From positions 7,192,001-7,256,000 of the forward strand of contig NZ_CP063808.1 of NCBI RefSeq assembly GCF_018128905.1: a DNA stretch of 64,000 bases, given 5' to 3'. Both the position numbers and the translations under genes were made by a program. The notes under the pieces were generated by a model, which searched no databases, was not told where the DNA came from, and saw nothing but the letters and a program-made list of their open reading frames with translations. Positions within the stretch are counted from its first letter, which is position 1; the number at the start of each line of letters is the position of its first letter. Shown here piece by piece: positions 50,656 to 58,178 of this stretch. The DNA comes from Streptomyces sp. A2-16 (GTDB taxonomy: Bacteria > Actinomycetota > Actinomycetes > Streptomycetales > Streptomycetaceae).

Positions 50656-51903
50656 ATGACAGCTATGACCCCCGGCTCGAACATCCCTCTCCCCGTCGCC
50701 CGCGTGACGGTGGACGTCTCCGCACCGGTGCGGCTCGACGTATCGGGCCTGCTGCTCACCGCCGATGGCAAGGTGCGCTCCGACGACGACTTCATCTTCT
50801 ACAACCAGCCCACGGGGCCGGGGGTCACCTACCGGTCGGGCGGCGGCTCGGCGCCGGACGCGATCAGCGTCGACACCGCCGCCCTGCCCCCGGGCATCGA
50901 GAAGATCGTCATCACCGCCAGCCCGGACGCGGCGGGCCAGACCTTCCAGGGCATCGAACCGACGGCGACCATCAGGAGCGCCGACGACAACAACGCCATC
51001 GCCACGTTCACCCCGCCGCAGCTCGGCACCGAGACCGCGCTGGTGGTCGTGGAGATCTACCTGCGCAACGGCGCCTGGAAGGCCCGGGCCGTGGGACAGG
51101 GGTACGCCAACGGACTGGCGGGCATCGCGACGGACTTCGGCGTCTCCGTGGACGAACCCGCACCGGCGCCCGCCGCGGCCGCCCCGCCGCAGCCGGTGGC
51201 CCCGCCGCCCGCGCCGACCGTGCAGACCCCGATGACCCCGCCGCCCCCGGCCATGGACCCGCGGCTCGCCCCGCCGCCGGCACCCGCCGCGCCCCCGGCC
51301 CCGCCCGCTCCCGCTCCGGGCGCCGGGAAGATCAACCTCGACAAGGGCCGGGTCAGCCTCCAGAAGAACCAGACCGTGTCCCTGGTCAAGGGCGGCCGCC
51401 CCCTTCTCTCCCAGGTCAAGATGGGTCTGGGCTGGGAGCCGGCGTACCGCGGCAAGGACATCGACCTCGACGCGTCGGTCATCGCCTACGGTCCGCAGCG
51501 CAACCACATCGACAGCTGCTACTTCGGCAAGCTGTCCATCGTCGGCGGCGCGATCAAGCACTCCGGGGACAACCTCACGGGTGAGGGCGGCGGTGACGAC
51601 GAGGTGATCGTCGTGGACCTCGGCCGGCTCCCCCAGGAGGTCACCGGTCTCGTCTTCACGGTCAACTCCTTCTCCGGCCAGAAGTTCACCGAGGTCGCCA
51701 AGGCGTACTGCCGGCTCATCGACGCCGCGAGCGGAGAGGAACTGGTCCGCTTCGACCTCACGAACGCGGAGGCGCAGACGGGCGTGATGATGGCCAAGCT
51801 GATCAAGCAGTTCTCCGGCGAGTGGGAGATGACGGCCATCGGCGACTTCGTGAAGTCCCGCACGGTCAGGGGGATGGTGAAGCCGGCGGCGCAGGCGCTG
51901 TGA
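50656..51903 (+). CDS. Protein with two TerD domains joined by a Pro/Ala linker
   Basis: A 415-residue cytoplasmic protein. Residues about 12-165 (VDVSAPVRLDVSGLLLTADGKV, DDDFIFYNQP) and about 225-410 (VSLQKNQTVSLVKGGRPLL, MGLGWEP, DLDASVIAYG) are TerD domains, which bind Ca2+; the second keeps DIDLDAS and GDDEVI acidic clusters. Residues about 166-222 are almost only Pro and Ala. Streptomyces has several TerD proteins, linked to stress and development. It is the only ter gene here. Confidence 0.9.
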   Translation: MTAMTPGSNIPLPVARVTVDVSAPVRLDVSGLLLTADGKVRSDDDFIFYNQPTGPGVTYRSGGGSAPDAISVDTAALPPGIEKIVITASPDAAGQTFQGIEPTATIRSADDNNAIATFTPPQLGTETALVVVEIYLRNGAWKARAVGQGYANGLAGIATDFGVSVDEPAPAPAAAAPPQPVAPPPAPTVQTPMTPPPPAMDPRLAPPPAPAAPPAPPAPAPGAGKINLDKGRVSLQKNQTVSLVKGGRPLLSQVKMGLGWEPAYRGKDIDLDASVIAYGPQRNHIDSCYFGKLSIVGGAIKHSGDNLTGEGGGDDEVIVVDLGRLPQEVTGLVFTVNSFSGQKFTEVAKAYCRLIDAASGEELVRFDLTNAEAQTGVMMAKLIKQFSGEWEMTAIGDFVKSRTVRGMVKPAAQAL

Positions 51904-51920
51904 CGTAGCTGCGGGTAAGT

Positions 51921-51952
51921 GGGTGCAGTCAGGAGTCCATGAGACTGCACCC
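51921..51952 (+). terminator. Stem-loop after the TerD gene
   Basis: GGGTGCAGTC (51921-51930) pairs perfectly with GACTGCACCC (51943-51952), loop of 12 nt, 18 bp after the stop. It is the boundary between convergent genes and is followed by dispersed repeat copy D. Confidence 0.7.
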
Positions 51953-51957
51953 ACCCA

Positions 51958-51977
51958 GGGGCGCGGGGAACCGCGCG
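51958..51977 (+). repeat. Dispersed GC-rich repeat, copy D
   Basis: GGGGCGCGGGGAACCGCGCG (one base differs from the consensus), followed by ACCGGCCACGAGG. Between convergent TerD and TetR genes. Confidence 0.75.
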
Positions 51978-52026
51978 ACCGGCCACGAGGTCTCCGCACC
52001 GCAGGACGACATGCCCAGGCACCTCC

Positions 52027-52593
52027 CTAGGCGCGCAACCCCTCCGTCAACAGGGCCAAGTACCGCCGGATCGACTCCCCACCCCCGCCGTCCAACTCCG
52101 CCGCCCCCGCCACCCCATGGGCCAGCCGGAGCAACTCCATCGGCTCGACGTCCCCCCGCAGCGCCCCTTCCTCCCGCGCCGCCGACACCAGCCGCTCCGC
52201 CGCCCCCCGCACATGCGTCCCGCACACGGTGACCGCCGCCTCGCTGCCGTCCGCCATCGCGGAGCCCAGCAGCGTCTTCAGCCCCCGCACCTGAATCGTC
52301 CCGACGCACAGCTCGTACAGCCACTCCGCCAGCGCCTGCCCCGGCGACAGCTCCCGCGCGAGCTCGTCGGCCCGCCGTGCGAACCCCTCGACGCGGTCCA
52401 CGTACGCCGCCTCCAGCAGGGCCTGCCGCGTCGGAAAGTGCCGGTAGAGCGTCCCGGAACCCACGCCCGCCCGCTTGGCGATGTCGTCAAGCGACGCGCC
52501 CTCGCCGTGCTCGGCGAACGCCTCGGCGGCCACCTTCAGCAGCCGCTCGTAGTTGCGCCGAGCGTCCGCGCGCATGGGCCTGACCTGCGTCAT
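52027..52593 (-). CDS. TetR-family transcriptional regulator
   Basis: A 188-residue regulator. The helix-turn-helix is in residues about 10-55 (RNYERLLKVAAEAFAEHG, LDDIAKRAGVGSGTLYRHFPTRQALL). The C-terminal ligand domain has no recognisable specificity. It is convergent with TerD and faces the ACC deaminase gene end, with no obvious partner. Confidence 0.9.
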   Translation of the reverse strand: MTQVRPMRADARRNYERLLKVAAEAFAEHGEGASLDDIAKRAGVGSGTLYRHFPTRQALLEAAYVDRVEGFARRADELARELSPGQALAEWLYELCVGTIQVRGLKTLLGSAMADGSEAAVTVCGTHVRGAAERLVSAAREEGALRGDVEPMELLRLAHGVAGAAELDGGGGESIRRYLALLTEGLRA

Positions 52594-52687
52594 CCAGACA
52601 CTCCTCGCAAGCCGGAGACTCTGGCCGCATGCTATCGAACACCGAACGGAGACAGTCCCCGTCCAGCCTCGGGGAACGGCACGCGGG

Positions 52688-53704
52688 CTAGAACAGCGCG
52701 CTGTACCCGTTGAGCGCAGGCTGCCCGCCGAGGTGGGCGTAGAGGACCGTGGAGTCGGCGCCGATCTCCCCGCGCCCGACGAGGTCGATCATCCCGGCCA
52801 TGGACTTGCCCTCGTAGACGGGGTCGGTGACCATCCCCTCGGTGCGCGCGGCGAGACGCATGGCCTCCAGCGTGGTCTCGTCGGGGATGCCGTACACGCC
52901 CGCGTGGTACCGCTCGTCCAGCTCCACGTCCTCCACGGTCAACTCCTTCTGCACACCGATGAGTCGACCGGTGTCGCGGGCGATCCGCGCGATCTGCTCC
53001 CGGGTCGCGACGGGCTTGGCGGAGGCGTCGATGCCGAGGACACGCCGGGGTCGGCCGCCCGCCTCCTCCAGCGCCCGGAACCCGGCGACCATGCCCGCCT
53101 GGGTGGAGCCGGTCACCGAGCAGACCACGACCGTGTCGAAGAAGACGCCCAACTCGCGCTCCTGGTCGGCCACTTCGTACGCCCACGCGGCGAAGCCGAG
53201 CCCGCCGAGCGGATGGTCGGAGGCGCCGGCGGGGATGGCGTACGGCGTGCCGCCTCCCTCCTCGACGTCCCTGAGCGCCTGCTCCCAGCTCTCCTTGAAG
53301 CCGATCCCGAACCCGGCCTTCACCAGCCGTACGTCGGCCCCGGCGAGCCGGCTGATCAGGATGTTGCCGACCTTGTCGTAGACGGCGTCCGGCCAGTCCA
53401 CCCAGCTCTCCTGCACCAGGACGCACTTGAGACCGGCCCGGGCCGCGCAGGCCGCGACCTGGCGAGTGTGGTTGGACTGGACGCCGCCGATCGAGACGAG
53501 AGTGTCGCAGCCCTTCGCGAGCGCGTCGGCGACCAGGTACTCCAGCTTGCGGGTCTTGTTGCCGCCGTACGCGATCCCGGAGTTGCAGTCCTCGCGCTTG
53601 GCCCACAGGGCGGCACCGCCGAGGTGCGCGGTCAGGCGCTCCAGGCGGTGGACGGGGGACGGACCGAAGAGGAGGGGGTAACGGTCGTAGGACGAAAGGG
53701 ACAT
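52688..53704 (-). CDS. acdS: 1-aminocyclopropane-1-carboxylate (ACC) deaminase
   Basis: A 338-residue fold-type II PLP enzyme that splits the plant ethylene precursor ACC into 2-oxobutyrate and ammonia. The PLP Lys is in AYGGNKTRKLEYL (K50), the cofactor-proton Ser in VQSNHTRQ, and the two Tyr in YHAGVYG and DPVYEGKS. The Glu in VYEGK and Leu in YAHLGG are the pair that distinguish true ACC deaminase from D-cysteine desulfhydrase. Length equals the 338 of characterised enzymes. A GntR regulator lies 38 bp upstream, same strand. Confidence 0.92.
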   Translation of the reverse strand: MSLSSYDRYPLLFGPSPVHRLERLTAHLGGAALWAKREDCNSGIAYGGNKTRKLEYLVADALAKGCDTLVSIGGVQSNHTRQVAACAARAGLKCVLVQESWVDWPDAVYDKVGNILISRLAGADVRLVKAGFGIGFKESWEQALRDVEEGGGTPYAIPAGASDHPLGGLGFAAWAYEVADQERELGVFFDTVVVCSVTGSTQAGMVAGFRALEEAGGRPRRVLGIDASAKPVATREQIARIARDTGRLIGVQKELTVEDVELDERYHAGVYGIPDETTLEAMRLAARTEGMVTDPVYEGKSMAGMIDLVGRGEIGADSTVLYAHLGGQPALNGYSALF

Positions 53705-53742
53705 GGGGACCTCCCGGGTGGATCGCTGTGGGCGCCGTGGAC

Positions 53743-54390
53743 TCAGTCGCTGTCGGCGAGTTCGGCCAGTCCTCGCCAGATCTTGGCCGTGACCCGGACC
53801 GCCTCGTCCACGTCACCGGCCGCGCAGGCCGCGATCAGCCGGTCGTGCAGACCGGCCGAACGGCAGTTGCCGCCCTCGCCGAAGCGCCGGCGCTCCAGCC
53901 GGCGGATGAGGGGGGTGTAGCGGGCGGTGGTGGCCGCGGCCGCGCGGTTGCCGCTGACCCGGACGAGGACGTCGTGGAGTTCGTCGTCGGCGCGCAGGGC
54001 CTCGTCCACGTCTCCGGCGGTGACGGCGGCCGCGAACCGTTCGTTGGCCGCGCGCATGGTCTCGATGTCGGCGGCGAACAGACGGGGCACGGCGACCCGT
54101 GTGACCAGTTCGTGCATGGCCCCGACCACGGCGGCCGCGTCCCGCACGTCGGCGGCGACGACCTGCGTCACCCGGGTGTAGCTCTGCGGCTTGCTCTCCA
54201 GCAGCCCTTCGTCGACGAGCCGCGCGAAGGCCTCTCGCACGGGCGCCCGCGACAGCCCGAGCCGCTCGGCGAGCTCGGCGTCCCGCACCACCGCCCCGGG
54301 CTCGATCTCCCCGGCCACGATGGCGTCCCTGATGGACGTGTAGGCCCGGTCCCGCAACAGGGTGCGGCCGAGCGGCCGGATGGCTTCCAT
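53743..54390 (-). CDS. GntR-family (FadR subgroup) regulator, probable control of acdS
   Basis: A 215-residue regulator: winged helix in about 10-75 (RDRAYTSIRDAIVAGEIEPGA, LAERLGLSRAPVREAFARLVDEG), then an FCD domain with LVTRVAVPRLFAADIETM and HDRLIAACAAGDVDEAVRV. In other bacteria acdS is often controlled by Lrp-type regulators; here a GntR gene precedes it on the same strand, so the pair is likely an operon that the regulator controls. A symmetric site lies just before its start. Confidence 0.9.
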   Translation of the reverse strand: MEAIRPLGRTLLRDRAYTSIRDAIVAGEIEPGAVVRDAELAERLGLSRAPVREAFARLVDEGLLESKPQSYTRVTQVVAADVRDAAAVVGAMHELVTRVAVPRLFAADIETMRAANERFAAAVTAGDVDEALRADDELHDVLVRVSGNRAAAATTARYTPLIRRLERRRFGEGGNCRSAGLHDRLIAACAAGDVDEAVRVTAKIWRGLAELADSD

Positions 54391-54394
54391 GAAC

Positions 54395-54411
54395 TGAAAT
54401 GTTAGATGTCA
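54395..54411 (-). promoter_or_regulatory. Candidate operator before the GntR/acdS pair
   Basis: TGAAATGTTAGATGTCA (54395-54411) has symmetric ends TGA.AT and AT.TCA, and lies 5 bp upstream of the regulator start. Its position fits autoregulation by GntR-type proteins. Confidence 0.45.
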
Positions 54412-54430
54412 GTCGGATGGGCGGGCAAGG

Positions 54431-54465
54431 GTGTGACCCGCACCCCCGTGAAGTGCGGGTCACAC
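54431..54465 (-). terminator. Strong terminator stem of the Ro/TROVE gene
   Basis: GTGTGACCCGCAC (54431-54443) pairs perfectly with GTGCGGGTCACAC (54453-54465): 13 bp, 9-nt loop, 9 bp after the stop of the TROVE gene on the minus strand. Confidence 0.75.
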
Positions 54466-54474
54466 GCTCTCGGC

Positions 54475-56055
54475 TCAGGCAGCCCAGGGCCAGTCGGCGT
54501 CCCGGGCCGCCTCGAGCAGCGGAACCATCCGGAAGGCCGTGTCCGAGAGGCCTCCGAAGGTGTGGCGGTTGCCGGTGCCGGAGGGGCCGTGGCCCACCCG
54601 GTAGCCGGCGAGGTTCCAGGTGTAGACCGGCACGTCGGCCGGGACCTGCTCGGTCGGGTCGCCGTGGCGGTGGTGGGTGTACTGCTCGTCGGTGACGATC
54701 AGCACCCGGTCCTGGCCCCGGTAGTGCGCGCGGATCGCCGAGGTGGTGTCGGTGCCGCCCAGGTCGCCGAAACGGCCGAGGATCTTCAGCACCGACTCGC
54801 CCCTGCCGATCTTCAGACGCCGGTTCGTGGTGCCGAACTCGACGAGATCCGCGTCCGCCGCCCGCAGCGCGAGCGCCGTTCCGAAGATCGCCGCCGCGTC
54901 GGCCCGGTTGAGCTGCGAGCGGTCGGACAGCCGCGCCCACATCGAGCCCGAGCGGTCCACGAGCACCAGGGTCCGGCCGGGCAGTGCGGGCACGTTGGCC
55001 AGCGAGTGGCCGAGCGCCTGCTCCAGCGGGTACGACCAGCGCAGCGAGGGCGCGTGCTGGTACGCGGCGAGGTACCGGAAGGGGAACTGCCGCGACCGTG
55101 CCACCTCCGCCGGGTCGCTGATCCGGGCCGCCACCTGCTCCGCGACCTCGTCCGAGACACCGGCCTCGTCGAAATTGCGCAGGTTGCGAACCAGTGCCAT
55201 CGCGCCCATCGACGGAATGACCGCCTCCCAGGCCACCCTGTCCATCGGGCCCTGCAGCCAGCCCGCCAGCGCCTCCCACGTCATGCCCGCCGCGGCCAGC
55301 CGCTCGGCGCCGCCCCGGGAGGTCACCACGGCACGGCGCCGCTCGACCGGCAGCGCCATGAGCTCGCGGTGCGCGGTGAGCAGCCGGTTCGACACGGGCG
55401 GCACGGCCGTGTCCGGGTGGTGCCGCCGGTCGAGGGCGTACTGGAACAGCTCGCCCTGCCACGGCTTGTCCGGGTCGGGGGCCGCGTGCACGAGGTTGAG
55501 GATGTCGCCGAAGCGGTAGCCCTTGGACGCGGTGTCGTACTTCAGCAGCGACTTGCCGCTGTAGAGCCGCCGTACGGCGTCGGCGATCCCGCGCTTGACG
55601 GGCTGCGGGACGTTGCGGCCGTACCGCGCCGTCCAGTACCCGAGGAACTCGCCGGGCTCGTCGGGCCGCTGGAGCACGGAGGCCACGACCTGCCGGTTGG
55701 CGGGGCCGTCGGTGACGCCCGCGTCGAGACGCGCCTTCACGTACTCGGCGGCGCCCACGAGCGAAGCCGTACGGAGGTTGCCCTCGCCGCGCAGCCAGCC
55801 CAGCAGGCCGGCGGTCCAGGCCGGGTCGGTGACGGCGAGCTGCCGCACCAGCGCGGCGAAGCGGTCGTCACGGTCCGCGCCGGACTCGTAGAAGGTCTGC
55901 TGGGAGACGAAGTTGGAGACCGCGAGCAGGAAGAGCTCGGAACGGGCGTCCCGCTCACGGCCGCGGCCGCCCTCGTAGGTCCGCAGAACGCGCCCCGTCG
56001 AGGTCACCCGCGAAACGGGGCGGGCCCGTGCGGCCTTCTTGTTGAATCGCGCCAT
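54475..56055 (-). CDS. rsr: Ro60 orthologue: TROVE domain plus vWA domain protein
   Basis: A 526-residue RNA-binding ring protein. Residues about 15-355 are the HEAT-like TROVE domain, with the family signature PSMGAMALVRNLRNF near 281-295. Residues about 360-526 are a von Willebrand A domain with the metal site DRSGSM (367-372) and GGTDTTS. Bacterial Ro proteins bind Y RNA on their outer face and misfolded RNA in the central hole, and can tether polynucleotide phosphorylase for RNA decay. ATG at 56055 follows GGGGGAATTC. Two Y-RNA-like genes lie just upstream on the same strand. Confidence 0.93.
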   Translation of the reverse strand: MARFNKKAARARPVSRVTSTGRVLRTYEGGRGRERDARSELFLLAVSNFVSQQTFYESGADRDDRFAALVRQLAVTDPAWTAGLLGWLRGEGNLRTASLVGAAEYVKARLDAGVTDGPANRQVVASVLQRPDEPGEFLGYWTARYGRNVPQPVKRGIADAVRRLYSGKSLLKYDTASKGYRFGDILNLVHAAPDPDKPWQGELFQYALDRRHHPDTAVPPVSNRLLTAHRELMALPVERRRAVVTSRGGAERLAAAGMTWEALAGWLQGPMDRVAWEAVIPSMGAMALVRNLRNFDEAGVSDEVAEQVAARISDPAEVARSRQFPFRYLAAYQHAPSLRWSYPLEQALGHSLANVPALPGRTLVLVDRSGSMWARLSDRSQLNRADAAAIFGTALALRAADADLVEFGTTNRRLKIGRGESVLKILGRFGDLGGTDTTSAIRAHYRGQDRVLIVTDEQYTHHRHGDPTEQVPADVPVYTWNLAGYRVGHGPSGTGNRHTFGGLSDTAFRMVPLLEAARDADWPWAA

Positions 56056-56107
56056 GGTGAATTCCCCCGAATTCTTGACTGTTTCGGAGGGAGGCGCGGC
56101 AAAAGGA

Positions 56108-56261
56108 GGGTGCCCGAGGTCGAAGTCGACTGCGGTTGCTTATAACTGGCGCGTCTTCCGTTCCGCCACACCGACCTTGAGTCGATGACGGGATTCGAAC
56201 CCGCAAGAGGGTTTTCCCTCATCAGTTCCCGAAGTATCCGCTGCCTGCGCACCGGGCACCC
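56108..56261 (-). ncRNA. Y RNA-like ncRNA 2, with a permuted class II tRNA mimic
   Basis: No protein is encoded. On the minus strand the ends pair perfectly: GGGTGCCCG (56261-56253) with CGGGCACCC (56116-56108). The 5' block GGTGCGCAGGCAG follows, almost identical to that of RNA 1. Then come AACTG (56227-56223; anticodon-stem side), a variable arm GAGGG-aaaa-CCCTC (56220-56207), a T arm GCGGG-TTCGAAT-CCCGT (56204-56188), acceptor strand CATCGAC (56187-56181), loop TCAAG, acceptor strand GTCGGTG (56175-56169), a D arm GCG-GAACGGAAGA-CGC (56166-56151), and CAGTT (56148-56144) pairing with AACTG. All parts of a Leu/Ser-type tRNA are there, in circular order, opened at the anticodon. This is the architecture known for bacterial YrlA RNAs. 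A T-rich tail (TCCTTTT) ends at 56101. Confidence 0.85.
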
Positions 56262-56323
56262 ACCATGAGCCGCGCCTCCCGAGATCAGGATTTCTCGCAC
56301 CGGGAGGTGCATGAAGTTGTGGT

Positions 56324-56461
56324 GTCCAGAGTTCAGGTCGGCGGAACCGACATTAGGTGCTCTAACCCCTGAGCTACACCGGCGAGTTGTACCGGTGGCG
56401 GGACTCGAACCCGCGGCCGCCCCATTATGAGTGGAAGTAGGTCCTGCCTTCGCACCTGGAC
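56324..56461 (-). ncRNA. Y RNA-like ncRNA 1, with a permuted class I tRNA mimic
   Basis: On the minus strand GTCCAG (56461-56456) pairs with CTGGAC (56329-56324), and CAGG with CCTG further in. The 5' block is GGTGCGAAGGCAG. A T arm GCGGG-TTCGAGT-CCCGC (56414-56398) has the exact UUCRANY loop. Then acceptor strand CACCGGT (56397-56391), loop ACAACTC, acceptor strand GCCGGTG (56383-56377), TA, and a D arm GCTC-AGGGGTTA-GAGC (56374-56359). The T half precedes the D half, so this is no ordinary tRNA gene. A small stem GTCGG-TTCCG-CCGAC follows. TAGAGT (near 56475) may be a -10 box. Position next to the Ro gene supports a Y RNA. Confidence 0.85.
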
Positions 56462-56509
56462 GTTCATCACTCTAGGAGGCGTGCCGCGGGACGGGCGAAC
56501 GAATTAAAT

Positions 56510-57973
56510 TCAGCCGCGCTTCTGGCGCTTCCACGGCCCCGTGATCGCCAGCATGATCCCCGGAGTCTGGATGTTGGCGTACAGCGTCTTTCCGTCGGGG
56601 GAGAAGGTGACGCCGGTGAACTCGCTGTACTCGGGCTCCTCTTCGGTGCCGATGTTCAGCTCGTTGCGGGCGATGGGGTAGGTGCGGCCGCTCTCGGTGG
56701 CGCCGAACAGGTGCTGGACGCCCTCGCCGTCCTCGGCGATGACGAGGCCGCCGTACGGGGAGACGGTGATGTTGTCGGGGCCGTCGAAGGCGCCGTCCTT
56801 GGAGGGGTCGGGGTTCACGCCGAGGAGGACCTTCAGCGTGAGGGTGCGGCGCTTGGGGTCGTAGAACCAGACCGCGCCGTCGTGCTGGACGGGGCTCTCG
56901 GTGCGGGCGTAGGAGGAGACGATGTAGGTGCCGCCGTCGCCCCACCACATGCCTTCGAGCTTGCGGGCGCGGGTGACCTGGCCGGTGGTGAACTGCTTGC
57001 GGACGGAGGTCGTCCGCGCGTCACGGTCGGGGACGTCCACCCAGTCGACGCCGTAGACGGTGCCGATCCTGGTCGCGCGGGAGAGGTCGTCGACGAACTT
57101 GCCGCCGGAGTCGAAGCACTTGAAGGCCTGGAGGGTGCCCGCGTTCTCGGCGAGGGTGCGCAGCTTGCCGTGGCCGTGGCAGAAGCCCTCGGGCGGGGTC
57201 CAGCGGTACAGCAGGCCGTTGGGGTTGGAGGCGTCCTCGGTGAGGTAGAGGTGGCCGCGCCTGGGGTCGACGACGACGGCCTCGTGGGCGTAACGGCCCA
57301 GCGCCTTGATGGGCTTGGGGTTCTTGTTGGCGCGGCGGTCGCTGGGGTCGACCTCGAAGACGTAGCCGTGGTCCTTGGTGAAGCCGTTGGTGCCGGCCTT
57401 GTCCTCGGTCTCCTCGCAGGTGAGCCAGGTGCCCCAAGGGGTGTTGCCGCCCGCGCAGTTGGTGGCGGTGCCGGCGATGCCGACCCACTCGGCGACCTTG
57501 CCGCCCGGGCGGACCTCGACGACCGTGCAGCCGCCGGCCGCGGCCGGGTCGTAGACGAGGCCCTCGGTGAGCGGCACCGGGTGGGGCCAGTTGGCGCGGG
57601 GCCCTGCCAGCTCGTGGTTGTTGACGAGGAGGGTGGTGCCGCGCGGGCCGTCGAAGGTGGAGGTGCCGTCGTGGTTGGACGGGGTGAACTCGCCGGACTC
57701 CAGTTTGGTCCTGCCGCTGTACGTGATGACCTTGTACGTGAATCCGGCGGGCAGCGCGAGCAGGCCCTCAGGGTCGGCGATCAGCGGCCCGTAGCCGACA
57801 CCGCGGTGGGCGCCGGCGGCCTCCACGCCCTCGGTCTCGACGTCCTCGGTCTCGACATCGGTTGCGGCGAGCGCGTTGGGCGCGGTGGCGAGGGCGCCGA
57901 CGGTGCCCGCCAGCGCGACACCGGCCCCGGTGAGCGCGGTTCTGCCGGCGAAGTCCCTGCGGGTGAGCGACAT
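56510..57973 (-). CDS. phoX: PhoX-family Tat-exported alkaline phosphatase
   Basis: A 487-residue secreted phosphatase of the PhoX (DUF839) type. The N-terminus MSLTRRDFAGRTALTGAG is a Tat signal. Family features: TTLLVNNHELAGPRANWPHP, CAGGNTPWGTWLTCEETED, GRYAHEAVVVDP, LYLTEDASNPNGLLYR and GPDNITVSPYGGLVIAEDG, which hold the Glu/Asp residues for Ca/Fe binding. The ATG at 57973 starts the signal; 58093 is not used. A PHO box lies upstream, so phosphate starvation via PhoP is the expected control. Confidence 0.92.
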   Translation of the reverse strand: MSLTRRDFAGRTALTGAGVALAGTVGALATAPNALAATDVETEDVETEGVEAAGAHRGVGYGPLIADPEGLLALPAGFTYKVITYSGRTKLESGEFTPSNHDGTSTFDGPRGTTLLVNNHELAGPRANWPHPVPLTEGLVYDPAAAGGCTVVEVRPGGKVAEWVGIAGTATNCAGGNTPWGTWLTCEETEDKAGTNGFTKDHGYVFEVDPSDRRANKNPKPIKALGRYAHEAVVVDPRRGHLYLTEDASNPNGLLYRWTPPEGFCHGHGKLRTLAENAGTLQAFKCFDSGGKFVDDLSRATRIGTVYGVDWVDVPDRDARTTSVRKQFTTGQVTRARKLEGMWWGDGGTYIVSSYARTESPVQHDGAVWFYDPKRRTLTLKVLLGVNPDPSKDGAFDGPDNITVSPYGGLVIAEDGEGVQHLFGATESGRTYPIARNELNIGTEEEPEYSEFTGVTFSPDGKTLYANIQTPGIMLAITGPWKRQKRG

Positions 57974-58047
57974 GGTGTCTCCTGAGACGGTCGGTGAGCC
58001 GTGGAGGGTGGCGGACCTCGAATCGGCGCAACCGTCTCGCCCATGCC

Positions 58048-58070
58048 TGAACACCGGTTGAACACCGGGG
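58048..58070 (-). promoter_or_regulatory. PHO box (PhoP-binding direct repeats) upstream of phoX
   Basis: On the minus strand GTTCAACCGGT is followed by GTTCAGGCATG: two 11-nt direct-repeat units beginning GTTCA (the complementary TGAAC copies are at 58048-58052 and 58059-58063). This equals the known Streptomyces PHO-box unit length and core, 75 bp before the phoX start. Only two units are clear. Confidence 0.7.
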
Positions 58071-58123
58071 AGATTCAGTGGAGCAGCTTCCATGAATCAA
58101 CAAAGGACGCGGAAACCCACCCA

Positions 58124-58143
58124 GGGGCGCGGGGAACTGCGCG
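58124..58143 (+). repeat. Dispersed GC-rich repeat, copy E
   Basis: Exact GGGGCGCGGGGAACTGCGCG followed by ACCAGCCCCCACTCACCCGC, between the hypothetical gene end (58179) and the phoX promoter. Confidence 0.8.
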
Positions 58144-58178
58144 ACCAGCCCCCACTCACCCGCACCCGCGACACAACC

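Noticed and set aside
56150..56420. Two ordinary tRNA genes
   Set aside because: Good T and D arms are present on the minus strand, but the T half precedes the D half, the acceptor strands are joined by a 5-7 nt loop, and there is no anticodon loop in normal position. They fit permuted Y-RNA modules instead.
54475..58093. RtcB/RtcA or PNPase gene next to the Ro protein
   Set aside because: Ro loci in some bacteria have RNA-repair neighbours. Here the neighbours are phoX and GntR/acdS, with no RNA ligase or cyclase.
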